Assembly (NCBI GenBank): GCA_963931925.1
Contig: OZ007575.1
Span: forward strand, 42,726,112-42,790,111
Direction of reading: 5' to 3'
DNA length: 64,000 nucleotides
From: Onchidella celtica
Lineage: Eukaryota; Mollusca; Gastropoda; Systellommatophora; Onchidiidae
Each line of letters starts with the position of its first letter. The first letter of the stretch is position 1. The notes beneath the pieces are model-generated. The model made no database searches, had not been told where the DNA came from, and worked only from the letters and a program-made list of their open reading frames with translations. A program made the position numbers and the translations under genes. Of this stretch, positions 1 to 10,123 are shown piece after piece.

Positions 1-689
1 AAGGCCTACAGCGATAGCTGAACGGTTAACAAAATGCACCATTTTCCTATTTGGCTTTGTAAAATACGGCACTATTCATGACTTCCACGCATTCCCCGCT
101 AGGTGGCGGTGCGAAATCTGTGTACGCTAAATGCTCTTGCTGACTCACCTTATTGTTTCTACTATCTTTGCTATAACAGCTTTAGATAGCTTATTGTTGG
201 AAATAATAATTAAGATGCTTATATCCACGAACTTGTAAACTGCTACTTCAAAACAATGAAGATCCTTATTGGCAAAACATGCAGAAATGGTGGAAACAAA
301 ACAGAACCGTCTTGCTGAGCAATCGATATAGAGTTTTCAGTGTATTATTTAATACTTTTCCGTTTTTCCCACGCTTTTAATAGTTGCTATTTTTAAACCA
401 CGTGGCATTACTTTCTTCGTACGCTTTTCCTCTATAGCCTTCAAAAGCTTTTCACTTGGAAACCGTTTCTTGCCGCTCACCCTAGTGTCCGGTGGAGAAC
501 AAAATAACAACACCATCAACAAAAACACACGCACGCACACACACATATATACACACACTGATACTCAAACACACACTTTAAAACTACAGCTTGGCTTCAA
601 GAGACACTCTACAATAATCGGTAAATTACATCTCCTTAATTTGGCAAATTGTGCATTTACAAAGCATGTTTTGCATTTTTTTTGTTCAG
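1..689. other. Unassigned region at left edge
   Basis: No gene is recognised here. A CA-rich simple tract lies near 530-575. A 69-codon open frame on the - strand (349-558) begins with a hydrophobic leader-like stretch and continues into a basic segment, but it overlaps the CA tract and has no recognisable homology, so it is not called. Upstream exons of the IgGFc-like gene may lie here or off the left edge. Confidence 0.5.
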
Positions 690-737
690 GTTGCCTTTCC
701 AACATGCAGTTTACCGCCCTTGGCGACTCAAGACACG
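690..737 (+). CDS. Candidate 48-bp upstream exon, phase 1-1
   Basis: A pyrimidine-rich acceptor (tttttgttcag) immediately precedes 690 and a near-perfect donor (CACG|GTAAGT) follows 737. Between them the frame is open and encodes about 16 residues including CLSNMQFTALGDSRH. The exon is symmetrical (phase 1 in, phase 1 out), as are the three better supported exons of the IgGFc-like gene downstream, so it could be an early exon of that gene. It is very short and carries no recognisable motif. The next convincing exon is at 3831. A chance pair of splice sites is quite possible. Confidence 0.3.
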
Positions 738-798
738 GTAAGTGATTTACTTGACTTTATAGAAATGTTAACGTTTTTTGTTTTGTAATCCCTTTTTC

Positions 799-882
799 TT
801 TGTGTTTTATTGTATCGTTTGGGTATTATTTCTAACTCGAGGCTTTGCTACATACATCCTTTTCTTTTTGCTAGTTTTTGCC
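799..882 (+). repeat. Dispersed repeat family A, copy 1
   Basis: One of four copies of an approximately 85-bp sequence sharing cores such as ATTGTATCGTTTGGG, GAGGCTTTGCTACATAC and CTTTTTGC. The others are at 3421-3510, 22960-23040 and 63031-63120. No terminal inverted repeats or coding potential are seen. The longer repeat it derives from was not identified. Confidence 0.6.
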
Positions 883-1668
883 AACTTTCAGTGGTTGTTG
901 ATACAGAAAACCTAGCAGCCAACGAAGCAGTTATTCAGGAACTGATGAGCGACCAAATCGGAAAAACACAGTTAAAGGAAAAAAAAAAAACAAAAAGAAG
1001 CAAAATTCGGTCAAATCTTACCGACCCGGAAATATTCTCACTGGTTTTCATCAGTGAAACAGAAAATCATGGTTCTCAACCACACCGATAAAGGGCACAA
1101 AAAGGAAAAGAAAACAATATTCAGAAAAGTCGACGGCTGAGGATCGATACTGAAAAACCTCTTCCCTGGTTAGTCATGTCACTGTGAAAAGAAGTTTTTT
1201 TTATTCAAGCGCCTCTATTGACTGGGTGAAGTGGTTTAAAAGGTTTAAATGAATATCGATCTTTCAGAGTTTACGAGTATTTTCTTTTTCGTTCCATTAC
1301 AATATCGTGTTTTACTTTAAGATAGAAATTCACAGGACTGAATAGCCCAGAACAGACGAGGGTCACCAAGTACATTATTAACGGTAGCACTTTTTCGGTG
1401 GATGTATTACTACGAGGTTGACATTTATGTTGCGTTTTTTTTTTTTTTTAATAAATTCGATTCTCGAAAACCTATCTGTTGGATTATTTCAAATTTTGCC
1501 TTCGGTCATATTTTATATTAAAATTTAGTAAAGTGATTTTTTTGTTGTTGTTGTATTTTTGTATTTGTAATACTCTTGCGTGATTTTGAGTTTGTGTCTT
1601 TTGCATTTTGTAACCTACTACCAAACTGTGCTCAACAAGAAAATGTGTTCAACAGATTGTGTGCTTTA

Positions 1669-1884
1669 GGGAGGTATCATACTAAGCCCGGAACGTCACA
1701 GCTAGTTGCTACCAGCAAAATATACACCCAGGGTAATATAAAGGCAGAAGCTGACTGTGTCTGATCGGACTTAGTGTGACGCGGTCTTCATGGATTTACT
1801 AAGGGAATATAGGAAATTATGGTGTGCAGTCATTGTCTGCCAGCTGCTGGCTGTGCTGTTCCGAACTTAGTATGATACCCCCCT
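1669..1884. repeat. MITE-like element, family B copy 1
   Basis: The left end reads GGTATCATACTAAG and the right end is its inverted partner CTTAGTATGATACC, with further imperfect complementarity inwards (GGAAC..CACAGC). TTAG flanks both ends and may be the target duplication. No ORF. A second, more diverged copy is at 33008-33242. The form fits a non-autonomous DNA transposon; the superfamily is not assigned. Confidence 0.6.
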
Positions 1885-2306
1885 TAGTGTATGGGTACTG
1901 TTTGCTGAGTATCCAACCATCGTTTTCCCGTTTACGGTGAACGGCAATTTTCACAGTATAGTATTGTATAACTGTTGTTTTTTTTTAAAAATAATATTAT
2001 CAAATTACTATGTTTTACAAATCACAAAGAATCAAACTCAAAACCAGGCTATAGTCAAAGAAACACTATTTCAGTTCCCTAAGGTTTGGTATGAAATATG
2101 CATGAGCCCGTGTAAAATTTCAGAGAAATGTAAAAGATGTTGTCTGAGAAAATCGATGTTCATTCCACGCATTGTAGAAACGAATGCACTACGATCCGTA
2201 CAAGATTGTTAGAGCTATTAAATCTCTGTGTAAACAAAAGTGCCTAAAGTAGAGTGCAAAGTAATGTAGCATTGAAACCAAGACATATGGATAACTTATT
2301 ATGACC

Positions 2307-2533
2307 ATAGAAAGAAATCGACCATGTTTGAAAATGTTACCCACGAGTTTCTCATTAATCTCTTAATAGAGAGGAAGGAAACTCTGGACAGGTGAAGCAT
2401 GAGTAGTGAAGAATCCTCAGAGAAACTACCCCCCCCCTCCCCCAAACCTCCTCGTCAAGTCTTTCGGCCCTAGAAAAAATTCGACCATGTTTGAAAACGT
2501 TACCCGCGAGTTTCTCATTAATTTCTTAATAGA
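2307..2533 (+). repeat. Spaced direct duplication of ~63 bp
   Basis: About 63 bp starting near 2307 (core TCGACCATGTTTGAAAA, then GAGTTTCTCATTAAT) recur from about 2470 to 2533 with a few substitutions. The intervening ~100 bp includes a C-rich tract and is not repeated. Only the outermost block ends are given. Confidence 0.7.
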
Positions 2534-2867
2534 GACAATCTAGTCTTGCGTGCAGGGATTTCATTAAAGTGGATCAAATTGCTAAATCGGTTTATGTTTA
2601 GTCGTCCATACAATGTACTGGAATTCGATACCTTGAACAAATATTGACGTGATCAGAGTACACCACGGCTTTGACACTAGATAGGGGTATTTTGCCCTTC
2701 ATCAATCATTACCTCTCTTACCTAACAGTGTTGACTGCTCACCCACTCGGATGTACGAAACGAGAAATAGATGCAGTATTGTAAACAGCATGAACTATAA
2801 TTGTTAATAATAATCATCTAAAATTGACACCCCCCCCCCCAATGGTGTAGGCTAGCCACTTATATAT

Positions 2868-3140
2868 GGGGACACTGTGGTCTGGAGGCTAGGTGCTCGC
2901 CTCTCATGCCGAAGGTACCGGGTTTGAATCCCTTTCGGTGTAGGCGTGTTGGAATTTTGGGATTTTTCTCATATTATTATTTTCCTGGCCTTGATCCTAT
3001 GGTGGGTAGGATCGAGCACCGAGTCTTCTTGGATAAGGACGAAAAAACTCGGAGGGCCCGTGTGCACGCTGCGCACGTTAAGGATACCTTGGAAATCGAG
3101 AACAGCAAGGCCAACAGGCCGCTGCCGGGGCAAAATTAAA
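2868..3140 (+). mobile_element. tRNA-derived SINE, copy 1
   Basis: The 5' part is tRNA-like, with an A-box-like stretch (TGGTCTGGAGGCTAGG) and a B-box-like stretch (GGTTTGAATCC) at pol III promoter spacing. A central conserved body follows (CGAAAAAACTCGGAGGGC, then CCGTGTGCAC), and the end is A/T-rich. A second copy at 34612-34880 shares the same layout, which is strong evidence for a SINE family. The body resembles central domains known from mollusc SINEs; the family name is not assigned. Confidence 0.8.
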
Positions 3141-3420
3141 TAATATTTATCCCCACCACTCCCTGCCTCCCCCCTGACCAACCCCGCCATGGCCCCTCAT
3201 CTGATTTACTGTCTACATAACAATGCTGATGTCCGTTACTACGTCGTCAAGATATGGCTTTGTGAGGATCGGCATTGAGTTGATCACAATAATGATAAAA
3301 AAAAAAAAAAAAGTACAAGAAACCAACGACATAGACAATCGATATGGCCGCAGAAAGAACTTAAGCTAAGATTTTCTGTATTTTTTCATCTTTTTTTTTT
3401 TCAATGTTTGACTTTGCTTC

Positions 3421-3510
3421 TTCTTTGCGTTTTATTGTATAGTTTCTGTAGTATTTCCTACGAGAGCGTTTGCAACAGACATTTTTCTTTTCTCTTTGCC
3501 TCATTTTGAG
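3421..3510 (+). repeat. Dispersed repeat family A, copy 2 (diverged)
   Basis: Shares the GCGTTTTATTGTAT..GTTT core and the following ACGAGAG..TTTGC..CAGACATTTTTCTTTT layout with the copies at 799-882, 22960-23040 and 63031-63120. It is the most diverged of the four. Confidence 0.4.
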
Positions 3511-3830
3511 TTTTGTTGTTGTTGGCGTGCTTGTGTCTCGAGAGACAATGGATTTGCGTCTGCGGTAGGTCAGATCGGGTCAGTGCAGCGCTTGCGTTTT
3601 GAATTTAATCGCTCAAATTCTACCTCTTCATTAAATTTGCATGTTAATCATGGTTTCTACCTCACGGTGCTGTAACAGATTCAAGGGAACAATGAACGTT
3701 CTCGTATGATTGTCTCTGAATGGTGATGGATAATGAACGTATTTTCATAGTTTTTGATGATTGAATGTCAATCGAATAGCCACAAGTATAACCATTATCA
3801 TCCTGTTTCTACTATGTCTCCTAGCTACAG

Positions 3831-4037
3831 CACCGGATACCTGTGGCGATTACTTCTTCCTCCCAATGTTCCCGGAATGCAATCTATACTTAGAGGCTGT
3901 CCCATGCTTCAACGACACACCCACGGTGATCGTCACCATGGCAACTCCTGCAGGGGAGACTATCCACATTTTCACGGTGACCTATGGCCCAATAGAGGAA
4001 CTGTTTCTGGTCAACATTAATCAGGAGAAACACGAAG
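3831..4037 (+). CDS. IgGFc-binding-like membrane protein, exon A
   Basis: Encodes about 69 residues opening with PDTCGDYFFLPMFPE and continuing with a beta-rich stretch (TVIVTMATPAGETIH). This resembles the start of the IgGFc-binding N-terminal domain found in FCGBP-like and many mollusc surface proteins. The acceptor is chosen at CTACAG|CACC after a pyrimidine-rich run; an AG six bases earlier is an alternative. The donor is CACGAAG|GTGAGG. The in-frame stop just before 3761 and the absence of any ATG show that coding starts in an earlier exon. The exon is phase 1-1 and its last G joins GT of the 31570 exon to make Gly. A signal peptide is expected upstream but not seen. Confidence 0.6.
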
Positions 4038-5217
4038 GTGAGGCGCCCTTTTGAAGAAAAAACAAAAGTCCATTACAATATTACGCATATTTTATTTGAG
4101 TAAACTTAAGCGAACTTGAAACATACTGAAATTAAACCCTGGCACTTAAATTATATATGTATTATTAAAATTTTGTCCATTATTGTGGTCACAATCACCT
4201 TGCCTGTGCAGACAATTTCGGAAGGTCAAGAACTAACGATGCAGAAAACGTCCTCCATCAGTCAATGCCGCACTTTGATGTGCTTGGTTGTATTAATTGT
4301 TCAAACGTTTCTATGGGTGATAGAATCTGTTGGTTATGATTTCTGGGCATAATTCAGTATTGTCACCTTGATACTTAATCACTATTGCACGATTTTTTGC
4401 TGCTTGTATAACATTTTGAATGTAATTGAAAATATCCACTCATACAAAACGTGCAGAAAGAAAATATAGAGGATAAAACAAAGAAAAGGAACGACATTGG
4501 ATGCTAGTGCGCTCTTTGTAACATTCACAGTGCGCTCTTTGTAACATTCACAGAAAAAAAAAGTAAATTAAAAAAAAATCGACACTGGATACATAATGCT
4601 CTTTTTAGAACTGCAAATCCATAATCCATAATATTATTTTTTGCTGGCAAATTCAGTTATTGCTTGTTACTGGTGAATGTGAGTAACTGAAAACTTGAGG
4701 TTACACTAAACGTATGAACTTCAGGCTGTCCTTTCCTTTGACAAATATCTCACAATAAGCAGAGAGAAGTAAAGAGGAATACAATCTAAACTTGAGAAAT
4801 GGCTCTGATTACATGCAAAACCACGGGCCTAAGCCGGATTTTCCATTGACTTTCATATCCGCGTAGATCTGGGATGTAGCCCTTCATTTAATTGGAGGAT
4901 CTTTGCAATCAGGAAAGAAAACAGCTAAAAAATATTGGAATTCGACATGTCTGATTTTGCTGCTAAGTCATGAGCCTGGACCTTATATGCGACATTTAGC
5001 TTTCGAGCTTAGAGGCTGTCTAGTTCTGAACTGGGATATTCAGAAAGAAACGGGTGGGAAAATAAAAACATCATATTTAAAGAAAAAGGAATCGTCTGAG
5101 GGCAGGATACTTGTCTCTTTAATTAATGCAGTTATCTATATATACGTGTAATATCATCTTGCTGAAATTAGAAGACATAATTATGAGTTAGTAAAAGAGT
5201 TATTGAATTGTGACAAA
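4038..5217 (+). other. First part of a 27.5-kb intron
   Basis: AT-rich DNA without recognisable coding sequence. It includes a perfect 23-bp tandem duplication near 4506-4551 (core GCGCTCTTTGTAACATTCACA). It ends where the outer LTR retrotransposon begins. Confidence 0.5.
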
Positions 5218-6414
5218 TGTCACAAATCCCAGACTGGGAGATGTAATAAGTTATGACAGGACAACAATCACGAACAAACAAGTTAACACTTAACAGAACA
5301 ATCCATCAGACTCACACATTTATTAAACATAATTATACAGATAATAGCGCAATTACATACATTATATTATTGAAATCAACTGCCGTACAACGGCCTTATT
5401 CTCACACACACTCTTCCTCGGGTCCACAACCCGGTAGTTACTCCTAAAGGCACTTCGGCCTCAGCCTCTCCCCTCAGGGTCTTAATAGCACATTACTAAT
5501 TTACTGGCACCGCAGTCTCTCAATATCACCTTCCTATTGTCATACACCTTAGCATTCCCCTAGCACCTCAGCAGGGCAATAACACATTATCATTTCAATA
5601 GACATTATCATTTCAATAGACATTATCATTTCAATAGTACATTCTCCCCTCAGCATGGCAATAGTGCATTATCACATTCACGCTCATATCTACGTCCCTG
5701 TCCGTGGCCTGACTACCACGACTTTATGTGCCTCTACTGTCCTGCACTGACAGCCTCACTTCTGGCCTATGTGTGGCCTCCGGCCCTATGCTGGCCTATC
5801 CCCTGTGCTCATCAAGGTGGCTCTGCGGCCCGTCCTCGACACCTACAAGAATAACATTACATTGGTATAATACCCTACCATTTCTATTCACTCCACCTCT
5901 CCTTACTACCCATAAAGCGTACACACACTAGTTCACCTTTCACTCACCACACATCTTACGGTAACACACCTCCATCGGAGTACACACTACTCACTCGCGC
6001 TACAAATCCATGAACTCACTTTCATCTATCGCTCATGGCGCACATTGCTATATCCAATATCAAGGACTTCCACATTCCTCACCTATACTTATTTACATCA
6101 TGGTAATAGACGAATATAATATAATACATCAATCATAGTAATCAATCAACGTTCTACGTACCAGTCATTACTGGAAAGACTCTCTCACTAGTCTTCTCGA
6201 CTGCTTCCCTTATGTCCGCCCGATGGGCTCTTATTCACAGGTCCGTTCCGTAGGACCTTCTAACTTGCAGTGATAGTAATACAGTGCTTTCGCCTCCTTC
6301 AGACCCCCCCACTACTCACAACAGCACGCTTAACTTGCTGTCTACTGTGAGCCCTTCTTACTCTACACCCGCTCTGTAGCAATCCCCTTAATTGCACTCA
6401 CTCCACTCGTGACA
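5218..6414 (-). repeat. 3' LTR of outer element (LTR type A)
   Basis: 1197 bp bounded by TGTCAC...GTGACA, giving the usual TG..CA ends inside a 6-bp inverted repeat. Near-identical to 20355-21551. It carries a triplicated CATTATCATTTCAATAGA block near 5584-5640 that type B LTRs lack, and a different sequence on the U3 side near 6300-6360. Confidence 0.93.
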
Positions 6415-6432
6415 TCATCCCCCACCCCAAAA
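6415..6432 (-). promoter_or_regulatory. Polypurine tract of outer element
   Basis: On the - strand, GGGGTGGGGGATGA abuts the 3' LTR and is preceded by a T run. This is the expected place and composition for the plus-strand primer used in reverse transcription. The same sequence abuts the inner 3' LTR at 9770. Confidence 0.75.
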
Positions 6433-6772
6433 AAATTAATGCAATTAATTTCAAATCGCATCAAGATGACTGTCAACGAGTGAGCGTGAGCAATACGTAC
6501 ACTAAAAAAAAAATGACCTAGCAGTTCCCCTAGTATATAGAATACCGAAATCAGGGGAAAATATGGGGATCAATATGGCCTGCAATATGCATATATGTGT
6601 CACATCATGAATAGCTAACTAGTCACAATACTTAATACAGAATCAAAAACCACTCAACCTATCAACCATTCTTCATATCATATTTATAATGTCAATATTT
6701 TAAAGTCGACTCATTCACACAGATCCTGTCAATGTTCCTGTCCTCCGATGTATAAGCTCCTGAAATCTTCCC
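6433..6772 (-). other. 3' untranslated region of outer element
   Basis: About 340 bp between the pol stop codon and the polypurine tract. No env-like or other ORF is present. Closely matches the corresponding region of the inner copy (9790-10123). Confidence 0.8.
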
Positions 6773-8532
6773 CTAGGCTCGACTAAGGTAGTCGGCGATA
6801 TGATTGCTGGTTCCTGGAATTGGTTGAATAACGAAGGTATACGGCTGCAAAGCCAATGCCCATCTAGACAAGCGTGGGCTGGACGAACGATTCTTCGACA
6901 AAAATGTCAGTGGCTTGTGGTCTGTCTGGATACAAAATTCTCGTCCCATGAGATAACGTCCTAATTTCTGGACGGACCACACAATGGCAAGACACTCACG
7001 CTCTATCACAGAATACTTTCTTTCTCTCTGCAATAACTTCCTACTGACATAACATACAGGATGGAGACATTCGTTCTTCTCCTGTAGAAGACAAGCGCCG
7101 ACACCAGAGTCCGACGCATCCGTTCTGAGGATAAAATTAGATCGAAAATCGGGTAATATCAGAATGGGTGACGATGATAATGCTGTCACCAAATTATCAA
7201 ATGATGTCTGACATTCAGACGTCCACTGGACCTTATCGGGTTGTCCCTTCTTAGTAAGGTCAGTAAGAGAAGATGACAAGGAGGAAAAATTTGGAATGAA
7301 CTTTCTGTAATAATTTAAAATTCCCACTAAGCTTCTGACTTGTTTCTTTGTTTTAGGGATTTGCAACCCTACTAACTTGTCAATTTTTGTTTCTTCAGGT
7401 CTCTGAACACCTCTACCCACAATATGTCCTAAGAATACTATCTCTGGACATGCCAAATCCATCTTTGCGGGTTTAGCAGTTAACCCAAAATGACGTAATC
7501 GTTGAAAAATTACTGTTAGTGTCTGAATATGATCAGACCATGTCGACGTATGGCATGCTATATCGTCAAAGAATGACACGACATTAGGTATATCCTTCAA
7601 CACTAGTCTCATTAATCGTGCAAACGTCGCTGGCGCGTTTACCAACCCAAATGGCATGACCTTAAATTGGAATAATCCAATGGGCGTTTGGAACGCCGTG
7701 TATTGTTTAGACTCCTCAGTAAGCGGGATTTCCCAATAACCTTTCGTTAAATCTATCTTGGAAAACCACGTGGACCCGGCCAATGAAGCTATTAATTCCT
7801 CCTGAAACGGAATAGGCTCCCTATCGCCTACCGTAATAGTGTTCAATCTTCGAAAATCAATACAGAACCGCACCGATCCATCAAGTTTTTTCACGAGGAC
7901 GATGGGTGATGAATACGGCGATGTTGATGGTTCTATCACATCTAACTTCAACATTGACTCAACTTCCTTTATGACTCTATCTCTCGAAGAAAAAGGCAGC
8001 GGATACGGTCTAAGAAATACTGGCTTATCCGAAGTCAACTTTATTTGGTGCTGGATCACCGTAGTGCGACCCGGCAAATCCGTAACAACATCCGGAAATG
8101 ACGCTAACAGGGTCTCAAGTTCCCTACTCCTTGAACTCGTAAGGTCAGGGTTAATTTTTACGTCCCTGTAACCTTGTGTCGCAGTTAACTCCGGCAATTG
8201 AATTTGTAACTCTTCCTGCGCCTCGGTGTCGCTTACGTCACAGTCCAACTGGTCTACGACCCCCGTACAAGCAATAGAGAAGACAGTCTCCTCTGGTCTT
8301 GTCTGTGCACACAGATACTGTGGTCTCTCATAAAATCTCTGTAGCATGTTAACATGGAAAAACTTACTCGTTCCATCAATGTGGATAGCGTAATCTACCT
8401 TTGAAACAACTCGCTCAATAACATAAGGGCCTTTCCATGTCATCAATAACTTATTATGGTCCGTAGGTAACAACAACAGAACCTTGTCTCCTGGCTTAAA
8501 AATTCTCAGTTTGGAACCTCTATCTTTATAGT
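6773..8532 (-). pseudogene. pol: Outer element pol, 3' part: integrase end, RT, RNase H
   Basis: Continues the frame interrupted at 17033. In order it encodes the GPY/F-type integrase tail (TWKGPYVIERV), reverse transcriptase and RNase H. The RT carries motif A (FSKIDLTKGYWEIPL), motif B (QFKVMPFGLVNAPATF) and an active-site box FFDD in place of the usual YxDD. RNase H keeps its four acidic residues in RTDAS, ERECLA, QTDHKPL and HIADYLS, and the protein ends there. The first five bases (8528-8532, ATAGT) are the duplicated target. An apparent upstream extension to 8581 is nested LTR sequence and not part of the protein. Domains were assigned by motif recognition. Confidence 0.9.
8528..8532. 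repeat. Target site duplication of inner element, left copy
   Basis: ATAGT here and at 17033-17037 flank the inner element. The corresponding uninterrupted site in the inner copy's own pol reads CTTTATAGTCTTTTGC, near 11874-11889. This proves insertion into the outer element's pol. Confidence 0.97.
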
Positions 8533-9769
8533 TGTCACAAATCCCAGACTGGGAGATGTAATAAGTATGACAGGACAACAATCACGAACAAACAAGTTAA
8601 CACTTAACAGAACAATCCATCAGACTCACACATTTATTAAACATAATTATACATATAATAGCGCAATTACATACATTATATTATTGAAATGACTGCCGTA
8701 CAACGGCCTTATTCTCACACACACTCTCCCTCGGATCCACAATCCGGTAGTTACTCCTAAAGGCACTTCGGCCTCAGCCTCTCCCCTCAGGGTCTTAATA
8801 GCACATTAATAATTTACTGGCACCGCAGTCTCTCAATATCACCTTCCTATTGTCATACACCTTAGCATTCCCCTCGCACCTCAGCAGGGCAATAACACAT
8901 TATTATTTCCATAGCCATCAACATGGCAACAACATAGTATCAGTTCACTAGCCTATCAACATGGCAACAATATAGTACCTCATTCACTCTCATATCTACG
9001 TCCCGGTCCGTGACCTGACTGCCACGACTTTATGTGCCTCTACTGTCCTGCACTGACAGCCTCACTTCTGGCCTATGTATGGCCTCCGGCCCTATGCTGG
9101 CCTATCCCCTGTGCTCATCGAGGTGGCTCTGCGGCCCGTCCCCGACACCTACAAGAATAACATTACATTGGTATAATACCCTACCATTTCTATTCACTCC
9201 ACCTCTCCTTACAACCCATGAAACGTACACACACTAGTTCACCTTTCACTCACCACACATCTTACGGTAACACACTTCCATCGGAGTACACACTACTCAC
9301 TCGCGCTACAAATCCATGAACTCACTTTCATCTATCGCTCGTGGCGCACATTGCTATATCCAATATCAAGGACTTCCACATTCCTCACATATACTTATTC
9401 ACATCATGGTAATAGACGAATATAATATAATACATCAATCATAATAATCAATCAACGTTCTACATACCAGTCATAACTGGAAAGACTCTCACTAGTCTTC
9501 TCGACTGCTTCCCTTTATGTCCGCCCGATGGGCTCTTATTCACAGGTCCGATCCGTAGGACCTTCTAACTTGCAGTGATAGTAATCCAGCGCTTTCGCCT
9601 CATTCAGACTTCCACACCACTCATACACGCACGCTTTTCCCACTTGTCTGCATGAGTTATTTTTACTCTTCCCCTTTCACGTCTTTTCCTATCCGTCTGT
9701 CGTGAGCTCTTCTTATTCTACACCCGCTCTGTAGCAATCCCCTTAATTGCAATCACTCCACTCGTGACA
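8533..9769 (-). repeat. 3' LTR of inner element (LTR type B)
   Basis: 1237 bp bounded by TGTCAC...GTGACA. Nearly identical to 15798-17032. Compared with type A it lacks the ATTATCATTTCAATAG triplication, has two copies of a CATCAACATGGCAACA-type block near 8920-8970, and carries a different U3-side segment near 9600-9715. Confidence 0.95.
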
Positions 9770-9787
9770 TCATCCCCCACCCCAAAA
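9770..9787 (-). promoter_or_regulatory. Polypurine tract of inner element
   Basis: GGGGTGGGGGATGA on the - strand directly abuts the 3' LTR, identical to that of the outer element. Confidence 0.78.
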
Positions 9788-10123
9788 AAATTAATGCAAT
9801 TAATTTCAAATCGCATCAAGATGACTGTCAACGAGTGAGCGTGAGCAATACCTACACTAGAAAATGACCTAGCAGTTCCCCTATTATATAGAATACCGAA
9901 ATCAGGGGAAAATATGGGGATCAATATGGCCTGCAATATGCATATATGTGTCACATCATGAATAGCTAACTAAACACAATATCTAATACAGAATCAAAAC
10001 CCACTCAACCTATCAACCATTCTTCATATCATATTTATAATGTCAATATTTTAAAGTCGACTCATTCACACAGATCCTGTCAATGTTCCTGTCCTCCGAT
10101 GTATAAGCTCCTGAAATCTTCCC
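9788..10123 (-). other. 3' untranslated region of inner element
   Basis: About 335 bp between the RNase H stop and the polypurine tract. Non-coding and nearly identical to 6433-6772. Confidence 0.8.

Noticed and set aside
892-1091. Frame after CTTTCAG as a further exon of the IgGFc-like gene
   Set aside because: The acceptor lies beside the family A repeat, no good donor follows, and the frame runs into Lys-rich low-complexity sequence.
2880-2940. A functional tRNA gene
   Set aside because: The pol III boxes belong to a SINE head; the tRNA fold is degraded and the sequence continues into the SINE body.
5728-5931. A ~67-codon + strand frame (MPLLSCTDSLTSG...) conserved in all four LTRs
   Set aside because: It runs antisense to the element, lies wholly in recently duplicated LTRs and has no motif. 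Its conservation is explained by LTR identity.
7839-8171. 110-codon + strand frame (and its counterpart at 11253-11522)
   Set aside because: Antisense shadows of the RT coding region.
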